Shown here: positions 44,257-54,300 of the stretch, one piece after another
Position numbering within the stretch: the first letter of the stretch is position 1
Layout: each line of letters begins with the position of its first letter
Assembly (NCBI GenBank): GCA_031285345.1
Contig: JAITWI010000055.1
Coordinates: 124,001-188,000, forward strand
Direction of reading: 5' to 3'
From: Alistipes sp.
GTDB lineage: Bacteria > Bacteroidota > Bacteroidia > Bacteroidales > Rikenellaceae
DNA: 64,000 nucleotides
Made by a program: the position numbers and the translations under genes
The notes under the pieces: generated by a model
What the model was told of the DNA's origin: nothing
Database searches by the model: none
Seen by the model: only the letters and a program-made list of their open reading frames with translations

Positions 44257-44601
44257 ATGTCTGACAACGACTGGAAATCGCGTTTGGGAACGGTATACTC
44301 CACCAACCCCGACTTCAAATACACAACCGAGCCCGAAGAGCGGGCCGAAACCCTTCCCGCGGCCAAGCAAAACCTTCGCGTGAGCCTCGACCGCCGGCAC
44401 AGGGGAGGCAAACAGGTAACGCTCATCACGGGCTTCGTCGGCTCGGACGACGACCTGGCCGCGCTCGGCAAGCTATTAAAAACGCGTTTGGGTGTGGGCG
44501 GAGCGGCCAAAGAGGGCGAAATTATAGTTCAGGGCGACTTCCGCGACCGCGTGGTAGAATTATTGCAATCCCAAGGGTATGTCAAGACTAAGAAGATATA
44601 G
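44257..44601 (+). CDS. SUI1/eIF1-like translation initiation factor (YciH type)
   Basis: A 114-residue protein whose second half is the SUI1 domain: NLRVSLDRRHRGGKQVTLITGF, LGKLLKTRLGVGGAAKEGEIIVQGDFRDRVVELLQSQGY. The basic loop (RRHRGGKQVT) and GVGG turn are typical. In bacteria such proteins may influence start-codon choice but their role is not well defined. Its last 23 nt overlap the start of the next gene in another frame. Confidence 0.93.
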   Translation: MSDNDWKSRLGTVYSTNPDFKYTTEPEERAETLPAAKQNLRVSLDRRHRGGKQVTLITGFVGSDDDLAALGKLLKTRLGVGGAAKEGEIIVQGDFRDRVVELLQSQGYVKTKKI

Positions 44602-47600
44602 CCTGCTTGCACTTTGCGTGCTGTGGGCCGGAGGGGCGTTTGCCCAATACTACGATTGGGGTGCCTCGCCCGTGTCGGTCAGGTGGCGGCAGATCAAGAC
44701 CCCCGAGGTGAAGATGATCTATCCGTCGGACTACGAGGCCAACGCCCGCCGCGCGCTATGGTATCTCGACACCATCCGCCCCCATATCGACTTCGGATTC
44801 CGCCACGGCACCATGTCGACGCCGGTGGTTCTGCACACCCAAAACACTATGGGCAACGGGATGGTGATGTGGGCGCCCAAGCGGATGGAGCTACTGGCCG
44901 CTCCGGGGGCTTCGTATTCCGAGCCGTGGCTCAAACAGCTCATCATTCACGAGACGCGCCACAACGTGCAGTACAACAACCTGCGCCGAAGCACCACCCG
45001 CGCCCTGACCTGGTTTTTGGGCGAGCAGATCGCCTGGCTGGGGGTGGGGCAGTTCTCGATATTCATTCTCGAAGGCGATGCCACCATGGCCGAGACCGAG
45101 ATGTCGGCCTTCGGGCGCGGACGCCAACCCTCGTGGTCGATGCACTACCGCGCGGTGGGCAATCCGCTGGTGGGCGGCGGCTCGGGTTCGGGTTCGGGCG
45201 ACCTTCGGCAGCGCCAAAGCGGCCGCGTGAACGACCGCTCCGGAGACCATCCAAAAGACCGCCAAAAAAGTCGCGTGGGTAGCGGCGACTATGCGGGCGA
45301 CTACTGGTTTTGCGGCTCCTACCGCGACTTCGTGCCCGACCACTACCGCCTCGGCTATCAGATGGTGGGGTGGAGCTACGACCACTACGACAAATTTATA
45401 TGGGACGACGTGGCTCACTACGTAGCGCGCAATCCGCAGTGGGTGCTGCCTATGATCTTCGGGCTCGACAAACTCTACGACACCGGTTCGTCGAAGATGA
45501 TGCGGGCGACGTTCGCCGACCTCTATAAACATTGGGACTCGCTGCCTGCGATTGCGCCGACGCCGGAGCCGGTGCCCACGCCCGAAACGTCATACACCAC
45601 CTATCAGTGGCCGCTGTGGTTGGACGCCGCAACTTTGATCGCCTTCAAGGAGGATTTCGACCGCCCGACGCGAATAGTGCGAGTGGACGCTGTCACGGGG
45701 GCGGAGGAGGTTTTGGCCTACACGGGAATAGTCTCGTCGCGCCCGGTTTTGGAGGATGGCGTGCTGTGGTGGACCGAGTTTCGGCAGAGCATGCTGTGGG
45801 ATCAAAAGGTGTCGTCGAGGCTCTGTTCGTATGATCTGGCGAGCGGGCGAAAGCAGATACACGGCGACGGCGCGTTGTCGGCCGGCGACGGGGTGAAGGA
45901 TGGCCGCTGGCAGGTGTTCTATCCGGTGACGACGCCCGACGGGCTCGCATTCGTCGATTACGACTATTCGGGCAGGTATTCGATAGTGCGCGGCGGCGAC
46001 AGGCTTTCGTTCCCGCTGTCGATTGAAATTTGCGGCCTCGCGTGGGACGATGTCACGGGCGGGCTCTATTTTATAGGACTGGACGACGGCGGGATGTTCC
46101 TCGGCCTGACGACCTACGACGACGGCGAGGGTTACGAGCGCCTCACCCCCTCGCGCCATATCACCATCAGCGATCTGCGCGCCTCGGGCGGACGGCTCTA
46201 TTTCGGGTCTATCGCCTCGGGGCGCGACGAAGCCCACTGTTACGACATAGCCTCGGGCGTCGAGTTCCGTCTGTCGCAGTCGCTTTACGGCTCTTTTCAG
46301 CCTTCGGTTTCGCCCGACGGTTTTCGCGCTGCGGTGACTACCTACGACCGACACGGTTACCACCTTGCACTACAAAACACGGCCGACGCGGTGGAGCAGG
46401 AGCAACGCACTCTGCCCGTCGACCTGGTCAATCCGCAGTGGAAGCGCTGGACGAACCTGCCGCGCATGGACAGCATAGTCTACACCCCCGCCGAGGCCGA
46501 GCGGTCGCGCGTCGATCACAAGCCTCGCCGCCGGAGCAAGTTTTTGAACGTTTTCCGCCCCCACAGCTGGTTGCCGATCGGGTTCTATCCCCCGGCGGCG
46601 ATTCAGGAGGCCGACCTGACGATGAACCTCGGGGCGACGGTGATGTCGCAGAGCTTGCTGTCGGACATGACCTCGTGGCTGTCGTACGGTTGGAGCGCCC
46701 GCGGCGGTTCGATGGTTCGCGGCGGATTGTCGTACAGCGGTTTGGGGCCCGTGTTGGATGTCGATTTTACGTATGGCGGCGGGTCGCAGGCTTTGTACGG
46801 GCCGGTCGATATGTTTTTGGGCACTTATCCCGGCGTGCCGGCGGGGATTGATCTTAGTCTCAAAAGATATTTCAACGTCAACGTCGGCGCGTCGCTTCCT
46901 ATGAGCGTATCTTCGGGTTATTGGAATAGCTCGCTCGTGTCCTCCGTCAAATATTCATATACAAACGGACTCATACTCAGGCCACTCGATGAGTCGCGCG
47001 CTTCTCTCACCCGCGGCGTGGAGTGGCTCTCGTTCAGCGTTATGTATGCCGGTCAGACCCGAATGGCGCGTAAAGAGTTTATGCCGAGATGGGGTTTCGC
47101 CGCTCAAGCCAGATATGTGATAAACCCGACCAACCGCTCTTTCCGCGAATTTTGGTCGGTCTACACGCGGGCATATTTGCCGGGAGTGGTGCGGCCTCAC
47201 AGTGTGATGTTGCGCGCGGCATGGCAGCAGACCATTGGCGGCGGCGATTTGATGTCCCACCAAAAGGAGTTATTTCCGCGCGGTGCCACCTATAATTTTG
47301 CGACCCGCAGGTGGGCTTCGGGCTCGGTGGACTATCAGCTGCCGGTGTGGTATCCCGAGGGCGGTATCTCGAAGGTGGTATATTTCAAGCGCGTGCGGGT
47401 CAACTTGTTCGCCGACTACGCCCGCTGGCAGGATTTTTCGGGCGAAGGGTCGGGTGGAGCGGGCTCTTCCCGTCGTGGCGGCGGACTCGACGTCGGGCGC
47501 TGGAACTCGCTCTACTCCTACGGCGGCGACGTGATACTCGACATCAACCCTATCCGTATGCCGGCTGCGTCGAGCGTCGCTGTGCGCCTCACCCTCGCCA

Positions 47601-47656
47601 AGCCGAGCGACAGCAAGGGTGTGTTCTTTGGCTTTGGGCTGGAGTTGCCTATATAG
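44579..47656 (+). CDS. Large exported protein: gluzincin-like head, beta-propeller, outer-membrane barrel
   Basis: A 1025-residue protein with a signal peptide (to GGAFAQ, about 23). The N-terminal domain has HETRH (124-128) and, downstream, FILEGDATMAETEMS with Glu165, the arrangement of a gluzincin zinc site. Residues about 290-640 look like a WD40/TolB-type propeller (repeated D..GxxxY and SPDG). The last 380 residues alternate aromatic strands and end VFFGFGLELPI, typical of an outer-membrane barrel. A Gly/Ser/Arg-rich segment at about 198-240 interrupts the head. Family function unknown; a surface protease is possible. It overlaps SUI1 by 23 nt and the convergent amidohydrolase by 8 nt. 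Confidence 0.75.
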   Translation: MSRLRRYSLLALCVLWAGGAFAQYYDWGASPVSVRWRQIKTPEVKMIYPSDYEANARRALWYLDTIRPHIDFGFRHGTMSTPVVLHTQNTMGNGMVMWAPKRMELLAAPGASYSEPWLKQLIIHETRHNVQYNNLRRSTTRALTWFLGEQIAWLGVGQFSIFILEGDATMAETEMSAFGRGRQPSWSMHYRAVGNPLVGGGSGSGSGDLRQRQSGRVNDRSGDHPKDRQKSRVGSGDYAGDYWFCGSYRDFVPDHYRLGYQMVGWSYDHYDKFIWDDVAHYVARNPQWVLPMIFGLDKLYDTGSSKMMRATFADLYKHWDSLPAIAPTPEPVPTPETSYTTYQWPLWLDAATLIAFKEDFDRPTRIVRVDAVTGAEEVLAYTGIVSSRPVLEDGVLWWTEFRQSMLWDQKVSSRLCSYDLASGRKQIHGDGALSAGDGVKDGRWQVFYPVTTPDGLAFVDYDYSGRYSIVRGGDRLSFPLSIEICGLAWDDVTGGLYFIGLDDGGMFLGLTTYDDGEGYERLTPSRHITISDLRASGGRLYFGSIASGRDEAHCYDIASGVEFRLSQSLYGSFQPSVSPDGFRAAVTTYDRHGYHLALQNTADAVEQEQRTLPVDLVNPQWKRWTNLPRMDSIVYTPAEAERSRVDHKPRRRSKFLNVFRPHSWLPIGFYPPAAIQEADLTMNLGATVMSQSLLSDMTSWLSYGWSARGGSMVRGGLSYSGLGPVLDVDFTYGGGSQALYGPVDMFLGTYPGVPAGIDLSLKRYFNVNVGASLPMSVSSGYWNSSLVSSVKYSYTNGLILRPLDESRASLTRGVEWLSFSVMYAGQTRMARKEFMPRWGFAAQARYVINPTNRSFREFWSVYTRAYLPGVVRPHSVMLRAAWQQTIGGGDLMSHQKELFPRGATYNFATRRWASGSVDYQLPVWYPEGGISKVVYFKRVRVNLFADYARWQDFSGEGSGGAGSSRRGGGLDVGRWNSLYSYGGDVILDINPIRMPAASSVAVRLTLAKPSDSKGVFFGFGLELPI

Positions 47657-49019
47657 CCTGTTTCACCCGCCCGACCGTGGCCTCTACTTCCGCCATAAGC
47701 TCCGGCAGGTCGAGCCCGATGACGCGGTCGTTTTCGACGACCGGCCGGCCGGCGACGAACACCCGCTCCACGTCGGTCGATTTGGCGCTGTAAACCAATG
47801 CCGCTACCAGATCGTGGCGCGGGCAGAGATGCGGTTTTTCGAGGTCGAGCATAATGAGGTCGGCCAACGCACCCTCGGCCACCACGCCCAACTCACCGTC
47901 CCGACCGATCGCGCGTGCACCGCCCACCGTGGCCATTTTCAGAATCTCGTAGGCCGGCATCGAGGCGGGGTCGGCGGCGGTGTGTTTGGCCAAAAACGAG
48001 GCCGTACGCATCTCGTCCCACATGTCGAGATCGTTGTTGGAGCATGCGCCGTCGGTGCCTATCGCCAGATTGACCCCTCGGGAGAGCATCGCCGCCACGG
48101 GAGCCGCACCGCTCGCTATCTTCATGTTGCTCTGAGGATTATGCACGGCCGTGACGCCAAACTCGCGCAGAATGTCCATATCGCCCCCGGTGACGTGCAC
48201 GCAGTGGGCAGCGATGGTCGGCAGTTCGAACAGACCCACGTTGCGCAGGTGCTCGGTCGGGGTGCAGCCATATCGCTCGCGCACGATCCGCTGCTCGTCT
48301 AAGGTCTCCGAGATATGGGTGTGGGCTCCGACGCCATATTTTTTAGCGAGCCCGATAGCCCGCCGCAGGTTCTCCTCCGAGCAGGTGTAGGGCGCGTGGG
48401 GAGCTATGCGCACCGACAGTCGGTCGCATCCGTCGGCAACCGCGATAGTCTCGGGCAGGTCGCGCTCGAACTCGGCCATCCGTTCTCCGTCCAAAAAACT
48501 TGGGCACAGCACCGCCCTGATACCCATGTCGCGCGCCACTCGCGCAATCGCCGCCTCGTGCCAATACATATCCACGAAAGTGGTGGTGCCGCCCAGTAGC
48601 ATCTCGGCTATCCCAAGCTTCGCGCCCCAAGCGATCTCCTCCGCCCCCAACCGGCTTTCGAACGGCCACACCCGCTCGTGGAGCCACTCCATCAACTCAA
48701 TGTCGTCGGCCAGATTGCGCATAAGCGTCATAGCCACGTGGGTGTGGGTGTTGACGAGACCCGGCATTAGGAGCCGCCCGCGGCCGTCGATCTCGCGAAA
48801 ATCGCCTTTTACACGAAACTCCGCCAACCGCTGTTCGCCCTCCGCACATCCGTCGCGAGCCACGATAGCAATTCGGCCGCCCTCCAAGGCGACCGAACCG
48901 GTGAAATATTTTTGCGCATCACCATCTTTCGCGCCGCCGTCCGAAGCCGAGCCTGAGCATTCGGGCTCCGTCATCGGCAGGATGGTGGCGCCGGAAACTA
49001 TAATTTTATCAGATCGCAT
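47649..49019 (-). CDS. Amidohydrolase, 5'-methylthioadenosine/S-adenosylhomocysteine deaminase-like
   Basis: A 456-residue metal-dependent deaminase. Metal and active-site motifs: PGLVNTHTHVAMTLMRN, EWLHERVWPFE, MYWHE, HAPYTCS, THISET, HCVHV and GTDGACSNNDLDMWDEMR. This pattern fits the MtaD group, which deaminates MTA, SAH or adenosine; substrate choice cannot be fixed from sequence. Residues 19-37 are an extra Ser/Gly/Asp-rich stretch near the N-terminus. It is the last gene of the tamB-exb-tonB cluster, overlapping the DUF1573 gene by 11 nt. Confidence 0.88.
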   Translation of the reverse strand: MRSDKIIVSGATILPMTEPECSGSASDGGAKDGDAQKYFTGSVALEGGRIAIVARDGCAEGEQRLAEFRVKGDFREIDGRGRLLMPGLVNTHTHVAMTLMRNLADDIELMEWLHERVWPFESRLGAEEIAWGAKLGIAEMLLGGTTTFVDMYWHEAAIARVARDMGIRAVLCPSFLDGERMAEFERDLPETIAVADGCDRLSVRIAPHAPYTCSEENLRRAIGLAKKYGVGAHTHISETLDEQRIVRERYGCTPTEHLRNVGLFELPTIAAHCVHVTGGDMDILREFGVTAVHNPQSNMKIASGAAPVAAMLSRGVNLAIGTDGACSNNDLDMWDEMRTASFLAKHTAADPASMPAYEILKMATVGGARAIGRDGELGVVAEGALADLIMLDLEKPHLCPRHDLVAALVYSAKSTDVERVFVAGRPVVENDRVIGLDLPELMAEVEATVGRVKQAI

Positions 49020-49395
49020 TGCCTTTTATTATGAGGTTGTTTCGCCGCTCGGGCGAGTTGGAGTATATCTCGATGGTTTTGTAGAACACGCCAGCCTCTT
49101 TTTTGTTGGCCTCGTAGATCACGGTTATCGCGCCCCTGCCGCCGGGAGGAACGGGTCGTTTGTCGTACTCCACCTTGGTGCAGCTGCACGAGGTGAGGGT
49201 GCGGGTGATGACCAGCGGGGCGGTGCCGTCGTTGGTGAACTCGAACCGGCACCTCACTTCGGCCGCCGAGTGGTCTATGTCGCCGAAGTCGTGCTCCGTT
49301 TTGTCGAACCTGAAGTGCGGGCCCGAGGGTTGCTGCGCGCTTACGCCGCAAACCGTCGCCAAAAACGCCAAAATCAAAAATGCTCTTTTCATCAT
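49009..49395 (-). CDS. DUF1573 domain secreted protein
   Basis: A 128-residue protein with a signal peptide (to GVSAQ, about 21) and one immunoglobulin-like DUF1573 domain: FRFDKTEHDFGDIDHSAAEVRCRFEFTNDGTAPLVI, then SCSCTKVEYDKRPVPPGGRGAITVIYE. The SCSC pair is characteristic. Such proteins are abundant in Bacteroidetes, exported, and of unknown role. Overlaps tonB by 4 nt upstream and the amidohydrolase by 11 nt downstream. Confidence 0.9.
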   Translation of the reverse strand: MMKRAFLILAFLATVCGVSAQQPSGPHFRFDKTEHDFGDIDHSAAEVRCRFEFTNDGTAPLVITRTLTSCSCTKVEYDKRPVPPGGRGAITVIYEANKKEAGVFYKTIEIYSNSPERRNNLIIKGNAI

Positions 49396-50102
49396 CTCGT
49401 CTGTCTGAATGTATACGTTATTGTTCCGAACTGTCTTGCGGGGGCGTTTTCGTCCACCACGAACCGTGCCCGGCGTGCGGCGGCTACGGCCGCGTCGGCC
49501 AGCGGACCCCGTGGGATGGTGCTGCCGGCGGCGTGATACTCGGCGGCCACGACCACACCCTGTCTGTCGACCGTCACGTCGACGATTATCGACCCCTCCT
49601 CGCGGCGGTTGTACTCCGGCATGGGCAGCCGACCGCTACCGCCCAGTCCGCGCCCGCCGAGGCTGTAATCGCCGCCGACCCCTCCGTCCGCCGCCGCCGC
49701 AGAGTTGCCGCTTCCGGAGCGGTTTTCGGTGGGTGCGGTGGCCGTTCCCGCCGTGCCGGAACCCACGAAAAGCGTCCGCGGGTCGATGGTGCGCACAGGT
49801 TCGCCGTCGTCGGCCGTCATGGTGGGGTCGGGGGCGGGGTTGTGTGCCGTTTCGGGGGCCGCCTCGCCCATCGCCGTCTCGGGATTTTCGGAAGGCGCCT
49901 CGCTCGACGCGGCCGCGCTTTCGGGCTCGGGCTGCGGCTCCTCGGTCGGTTCGGCGAGTTCGACCAGAATATACTCCTCCGTCTCGGGCAGCGAGATCCG
50001 ATAGGTTATGAACATAACCGCCGCGCACGACGCCAAATAGAGCACAATCCCGATTATGCCCCACCTGCGCCCCTTGCCGCCGTTATCCTCGTAATACCTC
50101 AT
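49392..50102 (-). CDS. tonB: TonB-family energy transducer
   Basis: A 236-residue protein: membrane anchor (about 14-34), a Pro/Glu/Ala-rich then Gly/Ser-rich periplasmic linker (about 50-160), and a C-terminal TonB domain (GSIIVDVTVDRQGVVVAAEYHAAGSTIPRG...FGTITYTFRQTR). It carries proton-motive energy from ExbB-ExbD to outer-membrane receptors such as the one at 10143. The linker is longer in Ala/Gly than the usual Pro/Lys type. Third gene after exbB and exbD. Confidence 0.85.
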   Translation of the reverse strand: MRYYEDNGGKGRRWGIIGIVLYLASCAAVMFITYRISLPETEEYILVELAEPTEEPQPEPESAAASSEAPSENPETAMGEAAPETAHNPAPDPTMTADDGEPVRTIDPRTLFVGSGTAGTATAPTENRSGSGNSAAAADGGVGGDYSLGGRGLGGSGRLPMPEYNRREEGSIIVDVTVDRQGVVVAAEYHAAGSTIPRGPLADAAVAAARRARFVVDENAPARQFGTITYTFRQTR

Positions 50103-50123
50103 AAATCCGTAAAAAGTCGCCGC

Positions 50124-50516
50124 CTATTCGGGCGAAGTGGCCAGCACCAGCGTGTATTTGTTGCTCTTGGCGATGTTCATCACCGGCACCACATACTTCA
50201 TCGCCACGTTTTCGTCGGCGTGGAGCGAGATCATGGGCGTATCCACCCCCGCCAATTTTTCGCGCAACGTGGCCTCCAGATCCCCGAACGCCACCTCGGT
50301 GGTCTCGACGTAGTACCTCCGGTCGGGCGTGATCGACACCGTGGTGTAGGGTTTTTCGGTTATGTTGTTGGTGCTCTTGGGCAGCACGAGGCGCAGCGCG
50401 TTGGGATTGACCAACGTGAGCGCCATCAGCACGAACATCAGCAGCAGGAAGACCATGTCGGTCATCGAAGCCGCCGAGAATCCGCTGTCGACCTTTGAAA
50501 TTTTCCTTATAGCCAT
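50124..50516 (-). CDS. exbD: ExbD/TolR-family protein
   Basis: A 130-residue protein with one membrane segment (about 22-40) carrying the essential aspartate (SMTDMVFLLLMF) and a periplasmic domain (NALRLVLPKSTNN...YYVETTEVAFGDLEATLREKL). It forms the proton channel with the ExbB-like protein encoded 3 nt upstream. Only one exbD is present, whereas many Bacteroidetes have two. Confidence 0.93.
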   Translation of the reverse strand: MAIRKISKVDSGFSAASMTDMVFLLLMFVLMALTLVNPNALRLVLPKSTNNITEKPYTTVSITPDRRYYVETTEVAFGDLEATLREKLAGVDTPMISLHADENVAMKYVVPVMNIAKSNKYTLVLATSPE

Positions 50517-50519
50517 AAC

Positions 50520-51350
50520 CTACTTGCCCACCGGCTGGTTGAGAATATCCATGAAGGCTATCGAGTTGGCCTCCATCTGGAAGATGAGTCTGTCGATGCG
50601 CGCCACAAGATAGTTGTAGCCGAAGTAGGCCGGAATGCCCACCACCAAGCCGCCCACCGTGGTGAGCATAGCGACGTACATACCCCCCGCCAGCACCGAA
50701 ATGTCGACCGTGCCGCCCATGCCCTCCATAGCCATGAACGCCGACACGAGCCCGACCACCGTTCCAAGGAAGCCCAACATAGGCGCACCGCCCGAGATCA
50801 TCGCAAGGTAGGGCAGCCCCACCGACAGGCGCGACACTTCGAGATTCGCTTGATTCTCGATGGCGTTCTGAATCTCGGGCATAGGGCGGCCGATGCGCTC
50901 GATGCCTTTTTCGACCATACGCGCTATGGGCGAGTCGGTGCGCTTGCACGATTCGAGCGCCGAGGCGATGTTGCCGTCCGAAATCTTGTCGCGAATGCGA
51001 TTCATGAAATTCAGTTTCACCTGCGAGGCGCGGCGGATTGCCACAAACCGCTCCACGAAGAGAAAAACGGCGAGCGCACCCAGCAGCAGCAGCACCCACA
51101 TTAGCCATCCGCCGGAGGTGAACAGCGTCCAGAAACTCATCGTCTCTGCCGCGACCTGCGCCGCTTCCGCCGCCTGTCCGGCCCCTTGGGCGACTTCGGC
51201 CGCTCCCTGTGCGAGGTCTTGCGCCATTTCGGCAGCGTCCTGCACCGAGGCCGACACGCCCTGCACTATTTCTATCGTCGATCGTGCCGCGTCTGTCATC
51301 CACTGTGCCGCTTGGGCCACCGTCTGGGCGACCTGCATGAAAATGTTCAT
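50520..51350 (-). CDS. exbB: ExbB/MotA/TolQ proton-channel protein with long N-terminal helix
   Basis: A 276-residue protein with the family core: TM1 (about 82-100), the cytoplasmic loop, TM2/TM3 with GLPYLAMISGGAPMLGFLGTVVGLVSAF and GGMYVAMLTTVGGLVVGIPAYFGYN. Residues 1-70 are an unusual Ala/Gln/Glu-rich, probably amphipathic helical extension (repeats such as AQGAAEVAQGAG) before the channel. Its function is unclear; it may sit in the periplasm. 19 nt after the tamB stop. Confidence 0.9.
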   Translation of the reverse strand: MNIFMQVAQTVAQAAQWMTDAARSTIEIVQGVSASVQDAAEMAQDLAQGAAEVAQGAGQAAEAAQVAAETMSFWTLFTSGGWLMWVLLLLGALAVFLFVERFVAIRRASQVKLNFMNRIRDKISDGNIASALESCKRTDSPIARMVEKGIERIGRPMPEIQNAIENQANLEVSRLSVGLPYLAMISGGAPMLGFLGTVVGLVSAFMAMEGMGGTVDISVLAGGMYVAMLTTVGGLVVGIPAYFGYNYLVARIDRLIFQMEANSIAFMDILNQPVGK

Positions 51351-51369
51351 AGTCTATCGAAGTTTTTAA

Positions 51370-54300
51370 TTATTGTCCTGTTTCTGAGGATTTGTCCGAA
51401 TTTATTTCGCCAAAGTTACTGTTTTTTCGCTTAAAAATATCGCCCGCGCGGTTGAAGTCCTTTTTCCACGACACTCCTAAGCCGCTCTCCTGCAACCCTT
51501 GCGTCTCGTTGAGGCGGTCGATGGTCTTGGTGAATACCTTCAGACGCAGGTTGCCGGCTCGGTCGATCACCCACGTGAGCGACACATCGCCGGCAAGATT
51601 GGAGGCGTTGGTGCCGACGCTCGTGATGGCCCTATCGTCCACATAGTTGCCCTCTATCTCCAGCAGCAGCGTGTTGTCGAGTATGCCCGTCGAGAAGCCC
51701 ACGTCGAACTGGTTGCTCAGGAAGTTCTCCTGCGGGCGATAGCGGAAATAGATGTCGTAGTCGTCGCTCGACAGAAAGTTGCCCAGCTGGTTTGTCAATA
51801 TGTCGAATCCCAGGGCGCCCGTGGCCATGGCGCCCGAACCTGCCGTCTGGCCCGTTATCGAGTTGTCGGTCACGAACGATCCGGTCATCAGCAGCGACAG
51901 GAACTGCATGCTCTTGAGTTCGGGGGTGTTCATCGAGCCTGCCGCCGCAAGTTTGGCGTCGCGGTCGGCCGAGGGCAGATCTATGTCGAACGTGATCTCC
52001 GGAGCCGACATAGGGCCCGAAAGGCTCAGTATGCAGTCGACCGGCATGGACGAACGGCCCGTTCCGAAACCGTTCTCTTCGCCCAATAGTGGCACCAGAG
52101 AGGTGCGCACCCGGTGGGAGGTGCGTATGTTGAGCAGCGCGTCTTCCGGTGCGCCCGACCAGCGGAGGCTGCTGCCCGGCACTATGTCGAAATCTTTGCT
52201 GAACACATCGGCCATCGAGAACTCGAACCGCCCCTGCGAGATGGTGTAATCGCCCGTCATGGTCAGCTGCCCGGCCGACGGGTTAACCTCCAGACCGATT
52301 ACTCCCGCGCCGTGGGCCGTGATGCCGTTGCCCAGCGACGGGTCGAGTTGCAAGTGGAGCTCCGCCTCGGGAGTGAGTTCCGCCGTGATGGACATGCCGA
52401 GCGGTTTGCGGCGCTCGGGGGTCGGAGCCTCCCGCTGCTTCTCGTACCGCAGCCTGGCCCGGGCGAGGGCGTCGTTACGGTCGATCTCTTTGTTGCGCGG
52501 ATCGACGAAAGTCACAAAGTCGGCCCACGAGGCGTTGCTCTTGGCGTTGAGCGGCAGGAAAAACCTCGTTCCCCGGTCGGTGCGTGCCGAGATGTCGATT
52601 GCGGTGCCCATCCGGTCGTAGCGCACCGCCGCCGAACCGGTTGCGAAAACCCGCCCGTAAAAGGCTGCACCCTCGGCCGCTTCGGTGTCGAAGACCAGCA
52701 TCCCGCGCGTCGAGGCGTCTATGGTTATCCTCGGATTGCCCAGGTCGCGCGCATCCACCGACATGGCCAGAGTGCCATCGCCGCCGAACGCGTCGCGCAG
52801 GGGTGTGGCCGGAAGCGACAGGCGCGAATCTTTGATGGCGAACTCCGCCCCTTCGAGAGTGTATCTCGCGCGGGTGAATCCGAGCGTGGTTTCGAGGCGC
52901 GGAACCGAGACTCCGCCACTCAGCGCCACCCGGTCGAAAGTTCCCTCCGCCTTGAGGCGCACGCTGGCCTTGCCGCGGGTCTGTTCGAGAATGCCCCCCA
53001 ACAGCGGATCCAACACCGCCACGTCGAGCGAATCTATCGTCACGGCGGCGTCGAGGGTTCTGTCGGCGGGCGAGACCGATCCGCTCACCACGCGCATACC
53101 GGCCCTCCGGTCGAGCATTTCGAACAGGATGCGCTCCATCCTCTCGTCCCACACGGCGGACAAGGCGAGCGGCGGAGCCTCGATGCCGGCCATGGAAACT
53201 CCGTCGAGATCCACCCGGGCGTCTATCCGCGGCTCTCCAGTCAGCGCGCCGGCGTCTATGTTTCCCGTCGCCACACCGCGAAGGGCCATCCCCTTGCCGA
53301 CCAATTTTTCGAGGGGCGAGAGGTCGAAATTGCGGAGTTCCACGTGAAGCACGTCGGCCCCGCTCTTCGATATTGCCCCCGAGGCGGTGAGCCGCTGCCT
53401 GCCCTCGCCCCTTTCGTCGCCGTTCGCGTTTGTGGCGTTGTTTCCCGCGCTCACGCCGCTGTTGCCGGTAGAGACGATTCGCAGATTGTCTATCGAGGTT
53501 CGCCCCTGTCGCCAGAGCAGCGATCCGGAGGCTACGCGCCAGGTGGTTCGGTCGATCGAGAAGTGCGAGGGGAGCAGTTGCACGCGCAAGTCCGCGCCGC
53601 CGCTGTTTCGATCTTCATCCCCTTCGTCTTCACCACCCTCGCCGCCTCCACCGTCTTCTACGCCTTCCCGGTAGGCTAAAAGCGCTCCGTCTTCAGAAAG
53701 TAGCGGTCGCTCGTCGGACGATACCCGCACACCCAACACCCCCGCAAAACCGCCGTTCTCCTCGGTGAAGCGGGTCGATAGCTCCATCTGCCGCCCCTTG
53801 GCTCCGCCGTGCAACACGAAGTCGGGAATGTGCGCCGTTTGGGAGTAGATGTCTCCCGCCGCAAGGTGCATCACCAGCGAGTCGGAGGCGTTGTTGGAAC
53901 TGAGTTCGACCTCCGAAGCCACCACGCCGCGATATTGCAGCTGGGCGAAGCGGGCCGACAGCGAAAACGTGCGTATATAGGGGTTGAAGGTCGCAGACAG
54001 GGCGCTACCCGCGGCTATGCGAATACCCGGAGCGAGTGCGCCGAGCAGGGCGTCGGTGTTTTTTAGGGTGACATTCATCGCCGAATAGCCCGTGATGTCG
54101 AAAGGATTTTGGCCTTCGATCGGGGCGGGTGTCGTGTTTGCGACACCCGACGAGGGAATCGGAACATAGTCGTGCAGAAAACCCGCCAACGATGCGAACA
54201 TATCCCCGTAGTCCAGCCGGCTCCGGAAAACCGCGTCGGCAAACTCTGAACGCAAGGAGAGTTCTTTGCCCACCTGTGTACTTTGTGACCGTATGGTGAC

